Shown: positions 1 through 7,872 of the stretch, in pieces | Numbering within the stretch: position 1 is the first letter of the stretch | How the letters are laid out: the number at the start of each line of letters is the position of its first letter | Assembly: GCA_049521495.1 (NCBI GenBank) | Contig: JBEKOT010000069.1 | Coordinates: 1-12,857, forward strand | Direction: 5' to 3' | Source of the DNA: CAWEPK01 sp049521495 | Lineage (GTDB): Bacteria; Desulfobacterota; Syntrophorhabdia; Syntrophorhabdales; WCHB1-27 | DNA: 12,857 bases | Position numbers and translations under genes: made by a program | The notes under the pieces: model-generated | The model's database searches: none | What the model was told of the DNA's origin: nothing | What the model saw: only the letters and a program-made list of their open reading frames with translations

Positions 1-3
1 CGA

Positions 4-800
4 ATGCCTCAAGACCGGTACACCAAAGTCGGCGACCTGAACATCCGCTATTGGGCCTTGGGAGATAAAGGAACGGCCGCCGTCCTGCTACACGGCCTCG
101 GTGCCTCTGCCGACATATGGATCCACAACATTAAATCCCTGTCGGACGGGCACAGGCTGTATGTCCCCGACCTCCCCGGCTTCGGCGCATCGGACGTGCC
201 CGGCCCGTCTTTTTCCCCTTTGGATTACGCCTCCTTCCTCGACGGCTTCGTCGGCATGCTCCATCTCGATAAGCCGAGCCTAATCGGCCAGTCCCTGGGC
301 GGCGGGATCGCTCTCCTCTACACCCTTCGCTTCCCCGAAAAGGTTAGCAAACTAGTCCTTGTGGACAGCGCGGGTTTGGGAAAAGAGGTGACATGGACGT
401 TGAGACTCATGTCCCTTCCCCTTTTCGGCGAGCTATGCACCCATTCGCCGTTCGCAACCGGGCCTTGATAACGAAGGATTTCGTCGAGCTTTATTACCAT
501 TTCTTCTCCAGGCCAGGGTTCGGGAGCTTTCTCCTAAATATGACGCGCAGGATGGTCACCCTGAGAGGCGCCCGCAAGGAAATTCTGGCTCCCATCGTGG
601 ACGGCCTGGAGGGAATCAAGAAGCCTGCGCTCATCATCTGGGGCAGCAAGGACCGCGTTCTGCCTTTGAGCCATGCTTACCTCGCCAGGCAGAAACTGCC
701 CGACGCGACCCTGGAGATACTTGAGGGTTGCGGCCATCTCCCTTTTTTCGAACGGCCCGAAGAGTTCAACCGCCTCGTCCTTTCCTTCCTGGACACCTGA
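4..800 (+). pseudogene. alpha/beta hydrolase, frameshifted
   Basis: This is an alpha/beta-hydrolase-fold enzyme split over two reading frames. The first part (4-468) has the oxyanion-hole motif LLHGLGAS at residues 28-35, the DLPGFGASD strand-loop at 56-64 and the nucleophile elbow GQSLGG with Ser97. It ends at a stop shortly after the start of the lid region. The second part is open from about 393 to 800 in another frame and supplies IIWGSKDRVLP (acid Asp) and GCGHLPFFERP (catalytic His). The complete triad therefore exists only if the two frames are joined somewhere in 393-468. The shift fits loss of one base or gain of two. The lid segment also looks somewhat shorter than in relatives I remember, so a larger deletion is possible. 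The ATG at 4 is close to the window edge, so the true start could lie upstream. The gene is convergent with the neighbouring operon and probably not part of it. The substrate is unknown. Confidence 0.75.
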
Positions 801-837
801 CGGCGCGGCCGGCGCTCCCCGCGATCCGTCCTTGCCC

Positions 838-2214
838 CTAGGACCAGATTTTTCCGGGATTCATGATATTGTCCGGGTCGAGAAGGGATTTTATGCCCTT
901 CATCAAGCGCAGCGTCTGGGGGTCGACCGACTGTGAGAAGAATTCTTGCTTTTCAAGCCCGATGCCGTGCTCCCCTGAAATAACCCCGCCCATCTCGATG
1001 GCGGCTATGAAAATTTCATGCATCGCCTTGCAGGCGCGATCGTAGTGCTCTTTGTTGCGAATATCCGTAAGTATGGATGGGTGAAGGTTTCCATCACCTG
1101 CGTGACCCAGAACCACGATCTCGACGTCGAACGTCTTTGCCAGCTCTTTGCACTTTTTGATCAGATCGGGTATTCTCCCCCGCGGGACTGTGACGTCTTC
1201 CGCCATTACCGTTGCGGCGGCTCCGAATACCGCCGCAAATCCAGCACGTCTGCCCATCCAGTATCTATTCGCCTCATCCGCGTCCTTGGCTACCCTCACT
1301 TCACGGACGCCGTGTTCTTTCGAGATCTCGAAAATCTTCTTCGTCTCTGCCTCCACCGCTTCCGGCGTTCCGTCCACCTCAAAGAGAAGGACGGCATCGG
1401 CGTCTCTGGGCAGCCCGACTTGCAGCATGTCTTCAAACCTGTTGATCACCCAGTTGTCCATTAGCTCGATCTTCCCGGGGATCACCCCGTTTTCGAGCAC
1501 CTTTGAAACATTTTCGCCCGCCACCGCCACATCATCGTATACGGCCAGGATCGTCTGTCTTACGGGCGGTATGGGGATCACGGAAATTTCGGCCTTGGTC
1601 ACTACACCGAGAGTACCCTCCGACCCGATGATGACTTCGAGGAGATTGTAGCCGGCGCTATTGAAAGTGCCTTTCCCTATATTGATAAGGCTGCCGCTTG
1701 CCAGGGCAAATTCGATCCCCCGTATATAGCGCTGCGTCACCCCGTATTTGAGGCATGCAGGGCCTCCCGCATTTTCGGCGATCATGCCCCCTATCGTCGC
1801 GCTGAGATAACTTTGAGGGTCGGGCGGGAAGAACAGTCCGTGCCGGCCAACAAGGTTGTTCAGGTCAAAGAGCACGACTCCGGGCTCTAAAACAACGGTC
1901 CTGTTCTGCACGTCGATTTTTAAGACCTTTTTCAGGTTTGTCAGGCACAATACGATACCGCCGCGGACAGGGACCGGCCCTCCGCTGAGACACGACCCGG
2001 CGCCCCGCGGCGTGACGGGTATCTTTTCCCTGGTGGCTATCTTCAAAATTGCGCAGATATGGTCTGCCGTCGCAGGAAACACGACGACATCGGGCCGATG
2101 TATCCAGTTGGTCGTCCCGTCGTATGAATAGGCGTCCAAGGCCTCTTTTGATGCAAGGACGTTTTCCTCGCCCACGATCTTCCCGAACTCTCTGATCAGC
2201 GATTTATCAATCAT
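838..2214 (-). CDS. FAD-linked oxidase, glycolate oxidase GlcD / D-lactate dehydrogenase family
   Basis: This 458-residue protein belongs to the VAO/PCMH flavoprotein family, which oxidises 2-hydroxy acids such as glycolate or D-lactate. The N-terminal FAD domain shows PRGAGSCLSGG (69-79), PPDPQSYLSATIGG (130-143) and GSEGTLG (197-203). The C-terminal domain carries GHAGDGNLHP (370-379) and GEHGIG (414-419), typical of GlcD-type enzymes, and ends in DPDNIMNPGKI. Length is normal for the family. The ATG is preceded by AGGTGA five bases upstream. No GlcE or GlcF partner lies next to it, so its electron acceptor is not evident. It is the last gene of the leftward operon, 48 bp after the ketoreductase gene. 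It may oxidise a hydroxylated product of that pathway, or it may be an independent 2-hydroxy-acid dehydrogenase that is merely cotranscribed. The family assignment is firm but the substrate is unknown. Confidence 0.9.
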   Translation of the reverse strand: MIDKSLIREFGKIVGEENVLASKEALDAYSYDGTTNWIHRPDVVVFPATADHICAILKIATREKIPVTPRGAGSCLSGGPVPVRGGIVLCLTNLKKVLKIDVQNRTVVLEPGVVLFDLNNLVGRHGLFFPPDPQSYLSATIGGMIAENAGGPACLKYGVTQRYIRGIEFALASGSLINIGKGTFNSAGYNLLEVIIGSEGTLGVVTKAEISVIPIPPVRQTILAVYDDVAVAGENVSKVLENGVIPGKIELMDNWVINRFEDMLQVGLPRDADAVLLFEVDGTPEAVEAETKKIFEISKEHGVREVRVAKDADEANRYWMGRRAGFAAVFGAAATVMAEDVTVPRGRIPDLIKKCKELAKTFDVEIVVLGHAGDGNLHPSILTDIRNKEHYDRACKAMHEIFIAAIEMGGVISGEHGIGLEKQEFFSQSVDPQTLRLMKGIKSLLDPDNIMNPGKIWS

Positions 2215-2262
2215 GCGGTCACCTCGGTTAATTCGGTCGAGCCTTCCCTTTCCGCGGGTTTC

Positions 2263-3003
2263 CTACATGTACGCACCGCCGTTGACTGCGATGACCTGTC
2301 CTGTTATGTAGCGTGCTTCCTCCGACGCCAGAAACGAGACGACTCCCGCGACCTCCTCCGGCCTTCCCAGCCTTTGCATCGGGACACTGGCGAGGATTCT
2401 CTGTCTATCGACATCCTTGGTCATGTCCGTTTCGATATAGCCGGGGGCAACGACGTTGGCAAGCACGTTTCTTTTGGCACACTCCAAAGCCAAGGACTTG
2501 GTCGCGCCTATGAGCCCTGCTTTGCTTGCCGCGTAATTCGCCTGCCCGGGAAGGCCCGCCTGGGCGGAAGTCGAGGATATGACAATAACGGAGCCATGGC
2601 GGTTCAACAACATCTGTCGAACGACCGGCTTGACGATCGACAGAAAACTGAGAAGATTAACCTCGATTACTTCTCTCCATTGCCTGTCGGTCATGAGAGC
2701 GAGGAGGCCGTCTTTTCTTATTCCTGCGTTCAGCACGAGCACGTCTATTTGATGGCGAGCCATAATATCGCCAAGGGAACTCTGAACGGCGTCGACGTCG
2801 CTCACATCGAATTGGCTCAACTCCGCCGATCCCCCATTCATTATGATTGTCGTCAGCGTTCGTTTGGCCTCGTTCCTGTCCCTGATATAGTTGATGACCA
2901 CGTGAAAGCCGTCCCTGGCTAGCCTCAGGGATATCGCTCTCCCGATACCTCGCGATCCCCCCGTGACCAATGCGGTTCTGCGCTCACGGTTGTTCTCCGT
3001 CAT
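2263..3003 (-). CDS. fabG: 3-oxoacyl-ACP reductase (FabG-like SDR)
   Basis: This 246-residue classical short-chain dehydrogenase would reduce a 3-oxoacyl-ACP to the 3-hydroxyacyl-ACP with NADPH. It shows the cofactor loop TGGSRGIG (14-21), the NAG motif (92-94) and the catalytic Ser144, Tyr157 and Lys161 in the YAASK motif, with the 13-residue Ser-Tyr spacing of FabG. The C-terminal TGQVIAVNGG is also FabG-like. The start lies 20 bp after the chain-length-factor-like gene, and the Shine-Dalgarno sequence upstream is only moderate. Its position directly after a ketosynthase pair and in the same operon as an ACP and a dehydratase argues for a dedicated ketoreductase of that assembly line rather than the housekeeping FabG. 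SDR paralogues are hard to separate by sequence, so acting on an ACP-bound substrate is an inference from context. Confidence 0.9.
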   Translation of the reverse strand: MTENNRERRTALVTGGSRGIGRAISLRLARDGFHVVINYIRDRNEAKRTLTTIIMNGGSAELSQFDVSDVDAVQSSLGDIMARHQIDVLVLNAGIRKDGLLALMTDRQWREVIEVNLLSFLSIVKPVVRQMLLNRHGSVIVISSTSAQAGLPGQANYAASKAGLIGATKSLALECAKRNVLANVVAPGYIETDMTKDVDRQRILASVPMQRLGRPEEVAGVVSFLASEEARYITGQVIAVNGGAYM

Positions 3004-3023
3004 CTCTTGCCCTGTCCAGCCCC

Positions 3024-4097
3024 CTACCCTTTCAGCACCAAAGAGGAATAATTCGATTCAAAATCGAAACAGTTGATAAGATAGTGCTTCCCGATCAGGC
3101 GGTCATATTCTTTCTTGCCTCCGTCCAGACATGCACCGATGACTTGAAAGACGCCGCTTGCACCGTAACACTCGCCGATCATGTTCTTGAACCTTGTCCT
3201 CTTTGTTTTCCTTGGAAACAGAGTCTCGAGCGCGGCTGCCTCCGCCCGGTCGGTCCGCGGATAACCATTATGATTCAGGCAGATGCAGTCTATCTCCTCC
3301 GGGCCTAGGCCGGCATCTTCCAAAGCCGCCTGCATGCACTCGGACATCGCATGTTTTACGGCCGAATTACGTTTCGGCTCAGTATTGAAAGCATGGCCGT
3401 ATCCCCTTATTTCGCCGAAGACGTTCCTGAAACGGGAAGCGTCTTCTCCTTCTTCCAGAACCAGAATTGCGGCCCCCTCGCCCGGTGTTACCCGACTTCT
3501 GCGAAGGCAATCCACGTTCTGAAAGAACTCCCGGGTGATCTCCGTGATCTCTTCGGCCCCCCCGGCCAAGACCTTCCTGCAGCGCTTCTCCCTGAGGAAG
3601 ATCGAGCTGTAGTTCAGAATGTCGAGGCCGGCCGATATTCCGGACGAAATGGTCGTATTGAACCCGCTCACGTTGTGCCGGATAGCTAAGTTAGCTGACG
3701 TGATGCTTGGCATGATCATAGCTAATTGCATGGGGGACGTTGCCTTGAAACCTCCCCTCATGGTGCTCCTCGCATAATCGGCGATGCTTTGTATACTTCC
3801 CGCGTTGGACGCAAAACAAATCCCTATATCTCCTTCCCGTAAATCAGGCAGGAAGGGGTCTTCCCGATCGAATAACAGCCGCAGGGCCGCCAGGGAGAAC
3901 AACGTGCTTCTGGCTTTGTAGGACACACCTTTGGCCCCCAGATAGAGCGAAGGGCGAAAATCTTCAATAAGGAAACTGTCGAGGGGCAGAGCATCGGGGA
4001 GTGGCTGACTTTGACCTTTTTCAACGTTTTCGACCCATTCCTCGATTGAGGTTCCGAGCCGGGAAATAAAGGATAAGTTTGTAATGTAAACGCTCAT
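3024..4097 (-). CDS. ketosynthase-like protein without active-site Cys (chain-length-factor-like)
   Basis: This 357-residue thiolase-fold protein is related to the KAS II ketosynthase encoded just upstream but lacks key catalytic residues. Aligned by eye, the nucleophile Cys of the partner (LSAACASG) corresponds to Ile154 in ISSGISAG. The first catalytic His is kept (His276 in NHNG), as is the Lys of the third motif (Lys304). The second catalytic His (IGH in the partner) is Glu309 in MIGECYGASG. It is about 50 residues shorter than a standard KAS II. Loss of the Cys beside an intact ketosynthase is the hallmark of the KS-beta/chain-length-factor subunit of type II polyketide synthases and aryl polyene systems, which heterodimerises with KS-alpha. 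Its ATG overlaps the KS stop codon as ATGA (4094-4097), suggesting coupled, stoichiometric synthesis. Classical chain-length factors usually have Gln at the Cys position, so Ile is atypical. The exact subfamily is uncertain. Confidence 0.8.
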   Translation of the reverse strand: MSVYITNLSFISRLGTSIEEWVENVEKGQSQPLPDALPLDSFLIEDFRPSLYLGAKGVSYKARSTLFSLAALRLLFDREDPFLPDLREGDIGICFASNAGSIQSIADYARSTMRGGFKATSPMQLAMIMPSITSANLAIRHNVSGFNTTISSGISAGLDILNYSSIFLREKRCRKVLAGGAEEITEITREFFQNVDCLRRSRVTPGEGAAILVLEEGEDASRFRNVFGEIRGYGHAFNTEPKRNSAVKHAMSECMQAALEDAGLGPEEIDCICLNHNGYPRTDRAEAAALETLFPRKTKRTRFKNMIGECYGASGVFQVIGACLDGGKKEYDRLIGKHYLINCFDFESNYSSLVLKG

Positions 4098-5314
4098 GAT
4101 GACGCCTCCCGCTCTGCGCTCGTAAATACCACGCTGGCGTTGCTTCCTCCGAATCCGAATGAATTATTAAGGGCTGCTTTGAGACCGGGGCGGATCAGAC
4201 AACTGTTCGGGACGAGGTTTATGTCGCACTCCGGATCTTCAGTTTCGAAATTGATGGTGGGAGGGATTATTCCATATTTCAGCGCGACCGCGCAGGCGGC
4301 CGCCTCTATCGCTCCCGCCGCACCCATTGTGTGGCCTATCATGGGTTTTATGGAGCTCGTCGGGATCACCCTCATCAGGTCTCCGAAAACCTTCCGATAG
4401 GCAAGGCATTCCATTTTATCGTTCGCGTGCGTACCGGTACCGTGGGCATTGATGTAATTTATGTCGGTTACCTTTAGGCGGGCGTCGGACAACGCGATCT
4501 TCATCGCGTCTGCCGCACGGGCGCCATCGGGTTTTGGCGCGCTTAGATCGTATGCGTCGCAGGTCAGGCCGTAACCCGCAACGGCGCAGTAGATAGGCGC
4601 TCCTCTCCTGAATGCAGCCTGTTTTTCTTCGAGGACCATGATGCAAGAGCCCTCCCCCAGTACCATGCCCTTCCTGTTCTTATCGAAGGCGGAGCATTTT
4701 TCCGGCGCCATGACGCGCAGCCTGTTGAAGCCGGTAAAAAGGAGATGGGAAAGGGCGTCGGTGCCCCCGCACAAAACACAGTCCGCGGCGCCGGCCTTGA
4801 TAATATCTGCCCCGAAGCCTATGGCGTAGTTTCCCGACGCGCACGCGGCGGAAAGGGTGTAATTGATGCCGCGACAGTTATGGTACCTCGCTACGTTGAT
4901 AGCCGGGTGATAATGGGGGACCTGGTGCATGGGATGATCGGAAAAACGGGTGCCGAGAATTTCCATTTCTTCGATGAACTGGACGTCGGCGAGTATGGTC
5001 CCGAGAACCACGCCTATCCTGGAGGGGGAATACGGGAGGGGGTCGAACCGGGCGTCTTCCAGGGCGAGCTGGGCCGCGACAATAGCGAAAACGGACGCCC
5101 TGCCCAGGTCCGACATCTCCTCCCTCCGCAAGGCAGCTAGTTTCCTTATCGACTTTATTTCCCCTGCGAGCCGGCACGGGTACCCGCTCGTATCGAACAA
5201 GGTGACCGGGCCTATAGCCGCCCGCCCCTCCATGAGGCTTTGACAGAAATCCTCAATACCCTCGGCCGAGCAGGTAATCACCCCTATGCCCGTTACAACC
5301 ACTTCCCGGTTCAT
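4094..5314 (-). CDS. beta-ketoacyl-ACP synthase, KAS II (FabF)-type, KS-alpha
   Basis: This 406-residue condensing enzyme of the FabF/KAS II family catalyses decarboxylative Claisen condensation of malonyl-ACP with an acyl chain. The triad is complete: Cys158 in LSAACASG, His291 in NAHGTGT and His328 in KPMIGHTMGAAG, with Lys323 also present. The N-terminal VVVTGIGVIT and C-terminal NNSFGFGGSNAS are typical family signatures, and the length is normal. The gene starts 36 bp after the dehydratase gene and ends in a 4-bp ATGA overlap with the ketosynthase-like gene lacking the Cys. The pairing looks like KS-alpha/KS-beta of a type II polyketide or polyene synthase. An alternative is a FabF paralogue making an unusual fatty acid. 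The gene symbol is withheld because context argues against the housekeeping role. Confidence 0.92.
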   Translation of the reverse strand: MNREVVVTGIGVITCSAEGIEDFCQSLMEGRAAIGPVTLFDTSGYPCRLAGEIKSIRKLAALRREEMSDLGRASVFAIVAAQLALEDARFDPLPYSPSRIGVVLGTILADVQFIEEMEILGTRFSDHPMHQVPHYHPAINVARYHNCRGINYTLSAACASGNYAIGFGADIIKAGAADCVLCGGTDALSHLLFTGFNRLRVMAPEKCSAFDKNRKGMVLGEGSCIMVLEEKQAAFRRGAPIYCAVAGYGLTCDAYDLSAPKPDGARAADAMKIALSDARLKVTDINYINAHGTGTHANDKMECLAYRKVFGDLMRVIPTSSIKPMIGHTMGAAGAIEAAACAVALKYGIIPPTINFETEDPECDINLVPNSCLIRPGLKAALNNSFGFGGSNASVVFTSAEREASS

Positions 5315-5350
5315 ATTGCAGACCCCATTGCCCTGACGCCCATGTTAGTC

Positions 5351-5773
5351 CTATGCCGTCTTGAGGACCATTCTCCCTTTGGCGACGAGTTTATCCAGGA
5401 CCTTCACCCGGGCGGCCACAACCGCACCGGCCCTTGCGACCTTCTCCGTCCTGACTTCTATGGTCAGTCTGTCACCAGGTATGACCGGACGCAGGAACCT
5501 GATGTCGGAATGGGCCAACATCATCTCAGCGGCTTTGCCCCCCCGCTCTTTGAGGACTATGCCCGCAGCTTGCGCGATCGCTTCCGTTATCATCACCCCC
5601 GGATAAATGGATTTACCGGGAAAATGGCCAAGAAAGACTATATCGTTTCCGGAGATGTTCTTGCTCGCGACGACCCTTTTCCCGGGATCGAGGAAGTGTA
5701 TGCGATCTATCATCAGGAAAGGGAATCTATGGGGCAGGGAGCGCTTGATTTCCTCGAAGTCCATGGCGATCAT
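5351..5773 (-). CDS. fabZ: 3-hydroxyacyl-ACP dehydratase, FabZ-like
   Basis: This 140-residue single hot-dog-fold protein would remove water from 3-hydroxyacyl-ACP to give the trans-2-enoyl-ACP. The N-terminal LPHRFPFLMIDRI is the FabZ signature. The catalytic pair is visible as His50 in GHFPGKSIYPG and Glu64 in MITEAIAQAAG, with the 14-residue spacing seen in FabZ. The length is typical. The ATG at 5773 overlaps the ACP stop codon as ATGA, which supports this start; a second ATG three codons downstream is also possible. No enoyl-ACP reductase is encoded nearby. If the pathway does not borrow a housekeeping one, the double bonds made here would persist, as in aryl polyene synthesis. That last point is inference. 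Confidence 0.92.
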   Translation of the reverse strand: MIAMDFEEIKRSLPHRFPFLMIDRIHFLDPGKRVVASKNISGNDIVFLGHFPGKSIYPGVMITEAIAQAAGIVLKERGGKAAEMMLAHSDIRFLRPVIPGDRLTIEVRTEKVARAGAVVAARVKVLDKLVAKGRMVLKTA

Positions 5774-6015
5774 ACCTGAAGCTCCTCAAGAAGCTGCACC
5801 AGACCGTTGAGATTGGCGGATTTAACAGAGTCCAGCTTCTCCTCGGGAATACCGATCTTCAGTTCTTTTTCGATGAGGGCAAGAATCTCCAGCGCCATAA
5901 TGGAATCGATCCCGAGATCATCGACGAGGTGGCTTTCGTCGAGTATCTCCTCCGGATCCATTTCGGTCACCCGCGCGACGATTCTTCGAATGTGTTCCTT
6001 GTCGATTCCGCTCAT
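5770..6015 (-). CDS. acyl carrier protein
   Basis: This 81-residue acidic acyl carrier protein carries the growing chain on a 4'-phosphopantetheine arm. The attachment site is Ser38 in LGIDSIMALEIL, which matches the ACP signature with Ile replacing the more usual Leu after DS. The four-helix pattern with an acidic helix II is recognisable. The ATG is preceded by AAGGGAG at a good distance. The gene follows the hydrolase gene by 22 bp and overlaps the FabZ-like dehydratase gene by 4 bp (ATGA). Being embedded between tailoring and elongation genes suggests a pathway-specific ACP. No phosphopantetheinyl transferase lies in the window, so activation must come from elsewhere. Confidence 0.95.
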   Translation of the reverse strand: MSGIDKEHIRRIVARVTEMDPEEILDESHLVDDLGIDSIMALEILALIEKELKIGIPEEKLDSVKSANLNGLVQLLEELQV

Positions 6016-6037
6016 TTCTCAGCTCCCTTGAAAGTTT

Positions 6038-6907
6038 CTACTGGGTCGTCGATCTGTGGAGAAATTCGCTCAACGCCCTCTCATAATTTTCCTTGTCCAA
6101 CGCCAGACATGTTAGGTGACCCGCGTGAGGGAAAGGTATGTAGCTTCTCTCACAGCCATTCAGCTTGCAGAAGAACTTGAGAACACCTTCCTCGGGAATG
6201 ATATAATCCTTACGACCCTGCAGGATAAGCAGCCTCTTGTGTTTCAACGATCGGGCGATATGTCCGGGAGTCGGCCCGCCGACAAGAATTCTGCACCACA
6301 AAGGAAATAACCATCGTCCCAGGAGATCCCTGCGTCCGGTCCAAACCCGGTCGCGCAGCCGCTTGAATATGACGCCGTAGCTGATTGCCGGTCCGCTGTC
6401 GCAGATGATCGCTTTTATCGAAGGGTCTCTCGAGGCGGCGTGGAGAGCTACAAACGTGCTGAGAGAAAAGGCAAATAGGACCAACTCTTTAGGTCGGTGA
6501 ACTACCTTTAAGTATGTAATTACGTTTTCAATGTCCTTAAGGAACTGCTTGAAGAGAGATCTCCTTTTTCGGCCCGCGCTTTCGCCGTGCCGGGAATAGT
6601 CAAAGATAAAAACGGAATAGCCCATGCCGTAGACGAGGCGGGCGTGCTTTAGAAGAGCCTCTTTATTCCCTCCGGCGTGATGAGATAAGAGCACGAGCTT
6701 GTCCCGTTGCGGGTTCGCGCGGTAGAGGCCCACGATCGTATTGCCCTCGGGGGTCCTTATACGGAGTCTTTCCATGCCGGCCGTCCCGAAAGGGCCTTTT
6801 CTGAAGGGCGGGACGGGAAAAACCGCCTTGTAAGCCTTACTGAAGCTGACAGCCGAGGCGAAGAATACATAAGCGAGCGCAACAAACATGACTGTTGCCG
6901 CGATCAT
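6038..6907 (-). CDS. membrane-anchored alpha/beta hydrolase with unusual nucleophile elbow
   Basis: This 289-residue protein has an N-terminal hydrophobic segment (about residues 1-21), read as a membrane anchor or uncleaved signal, followed by an alpha/beta hydrolase fold. Visible landmarks are the SHHAGGNK oxyanion region (75-82), FDYSRHGES (102-110), a presumed nucleophile Ser148 in AFSLST, Asp234 in GRKDYIIP and His264 in HAGHLTC. The elbow departs from GxSxG: Ala146 and Ser150 replace the two glycines. I chose ATG 6907 because it forms an ATGA overlap with the upstream stop, like two other junctions in the operon, and has GGTGGG upstream. A GTG at 6919 would add four residues. In context it could be a thioesterase or acyl-transfer enzyme releasing the ACP-bound product at the inner membrane, but nothing in the sequence proves the substrate. 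Confidence 0.82.
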   Translation of the reverse strand: MIAATVMFVALAYVFFASAVSFSKAYKAVFPVPPFRKGPFGTAGMERLRIRTPEGNTIVGLYRANPQRDKLVLLSHHAGGNKEALLKHARLVYGMGYSVFIFDYSRHGESAGRKRRSLFKQFLKDIENVITYLKVVHRPKELVLFAFSLSTFVALHAASRDPSIKAIICDSGPAISYGVIFKRLRDRVWTGRRDLLGRWLFPLWCRILVGGPTPGHIARSLKHKRLLILQGRKDYIIPEEGVLKFFCKLNGCERSYIPFPHAGHLTCLALDKENYERALSEFLHRSTTQ

Positions 6908-7836
6908 TTTCTGACCCACCGCCAGTCGGGATTGCCGTCAAGAAAGGCCATTTTCTTCTTCCTGATTACCGGGCTCGAATTTACGAACCTGTCCCGTGTC
7001 GGCATAATGCGCTGTGCTATAAACCTGAAGACCGCATTTTCGTTCCAACGGCTTAACCACTGCGGCCAATCGGGCCAAGCGATGGATCCATCAGGCTGAA
7101 TCTGACCCGTAATATCGCATAGCGGGCAAGAGACCTGGTTTGTTTGAGGGGCTATTCGAAAAAGACGGTTGTGGCACACGGGGCAGGCGTCCTTGTGGTC
7201 TTCCTCAAGCTTGCCGTCCCATAAGTGGAGCCCGATGTGCCTGGCCCGATCCATGGCTTCCTCGTCCAGAAGGATCTCGCCCGGCCCCGGACATTCAAGG
7301 AACTCGTAGCTTCCCTTTATGGTGCCCCCCAGCACCAAACCCAGGCACGCCAGGAGCGGGAGCACGAAGGCGTTCCAATCTGCAACTCCTCCGACGCTGA
7401 GGAGAACAACGAACTTCCCTTGCTGCCAGGCGTTCCTGTGACGGGAAAACCAATAAAGCATCACCAAACGGTCAAGAAGCTGTTTCACAATGCCGGGGAC
7501 GCCAAAAAAATAGGTTGGGGAAGACAGGACCAAGGCGTCGTGTTTGTTGATCGTATCGAGCAGGAAGATCATGTCGTCCTGCTGGGGGCAGCCTCTTTCG
7601 CTGAATACGCACTTAAGGCATCCCCGACATTGCTTTATGTAGAAATCCGTCAACCGAAGGATGTTTATTTCAGAACCGGCCTCCCGGGCGCCTGCCAGGC
7701 ACTGCTTGAGCAGAATCTCGCTATTGCCGTATTTTCTGGGGGAGCACGCTATGCCCAGGACAGACCTCGTACCAAGTCCGATACCCCCGGCTTCCCTCAG
7801 CGAGGCCAGAACGTCGCCTTTGCCGAAGCTCTTCAT
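6904..7836 (-). CDS. iron-sulfur flavoprotein (NADPH-dependent FMN reductase family) with zinc-ribbon-like tail
   Basis: This 310-residue protein starts with a flavodoxin-like FMN-binding domain of the NADPH-dependent FMN reductase/Isf family: SPRKYGNSE (32-40) for the FMN phosphate and SSPTYFFGVPG (105-115) near the isoalloxazine. It has a compact Cys cluster, Cys70, Cys73, Cys76 and Cys83 (C-x2-C-x2-C-x6-C), which matches the Isf pattern that binds a 4Fe-4S cluster. After about residue 210 comes a second cysteine set, Cys218/Cys221 and Cys237/Cys240, looking like a zinc ribbon or rubredoxin-like knuckle, then a Trp-rich and basic C-terminus of unknown role. The start has AGGGGG six bases upstream. 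It sits 36 bp after the radical SAM gene and overlaps the hydrolase gene. A role as electron donor to the radical SAM enzyme, or as a reductase acting on the product, is inferred from adjacency. Confidence 0.85.
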   Translation of the reverse strand: MKSFGKGDVLASLREAGGIGLGTRSVLGIACSPRKYGNSEILLKQCLAGAREAGSEINILRLTDFYIKQCRGCLKCVFSERGCPQQDDMIFLLDTINKHDALVLSSPTYFFGVPGIVKQLLDRLVMLYWFSRHRNAWQQGKFVVLLSVGGVADWNAFVLPLLACLGLVLGGTIKGSYEFLECPGPGEILLDEEAMDRARHIGLHLWDGKLEEDHKDACPVCHNRLFRIAPQTNQVSCPLCDITGQIQPDGSIAWPDWPQWLSRWNENAVFRFIAQRIMPTRDRFVNSSPVIRKKKMAFLDGNPDWRWVRK

Positions 7837-7872
7837 TTTGAGCCCCCTGGACGATTATTTGCCGACATCCCT

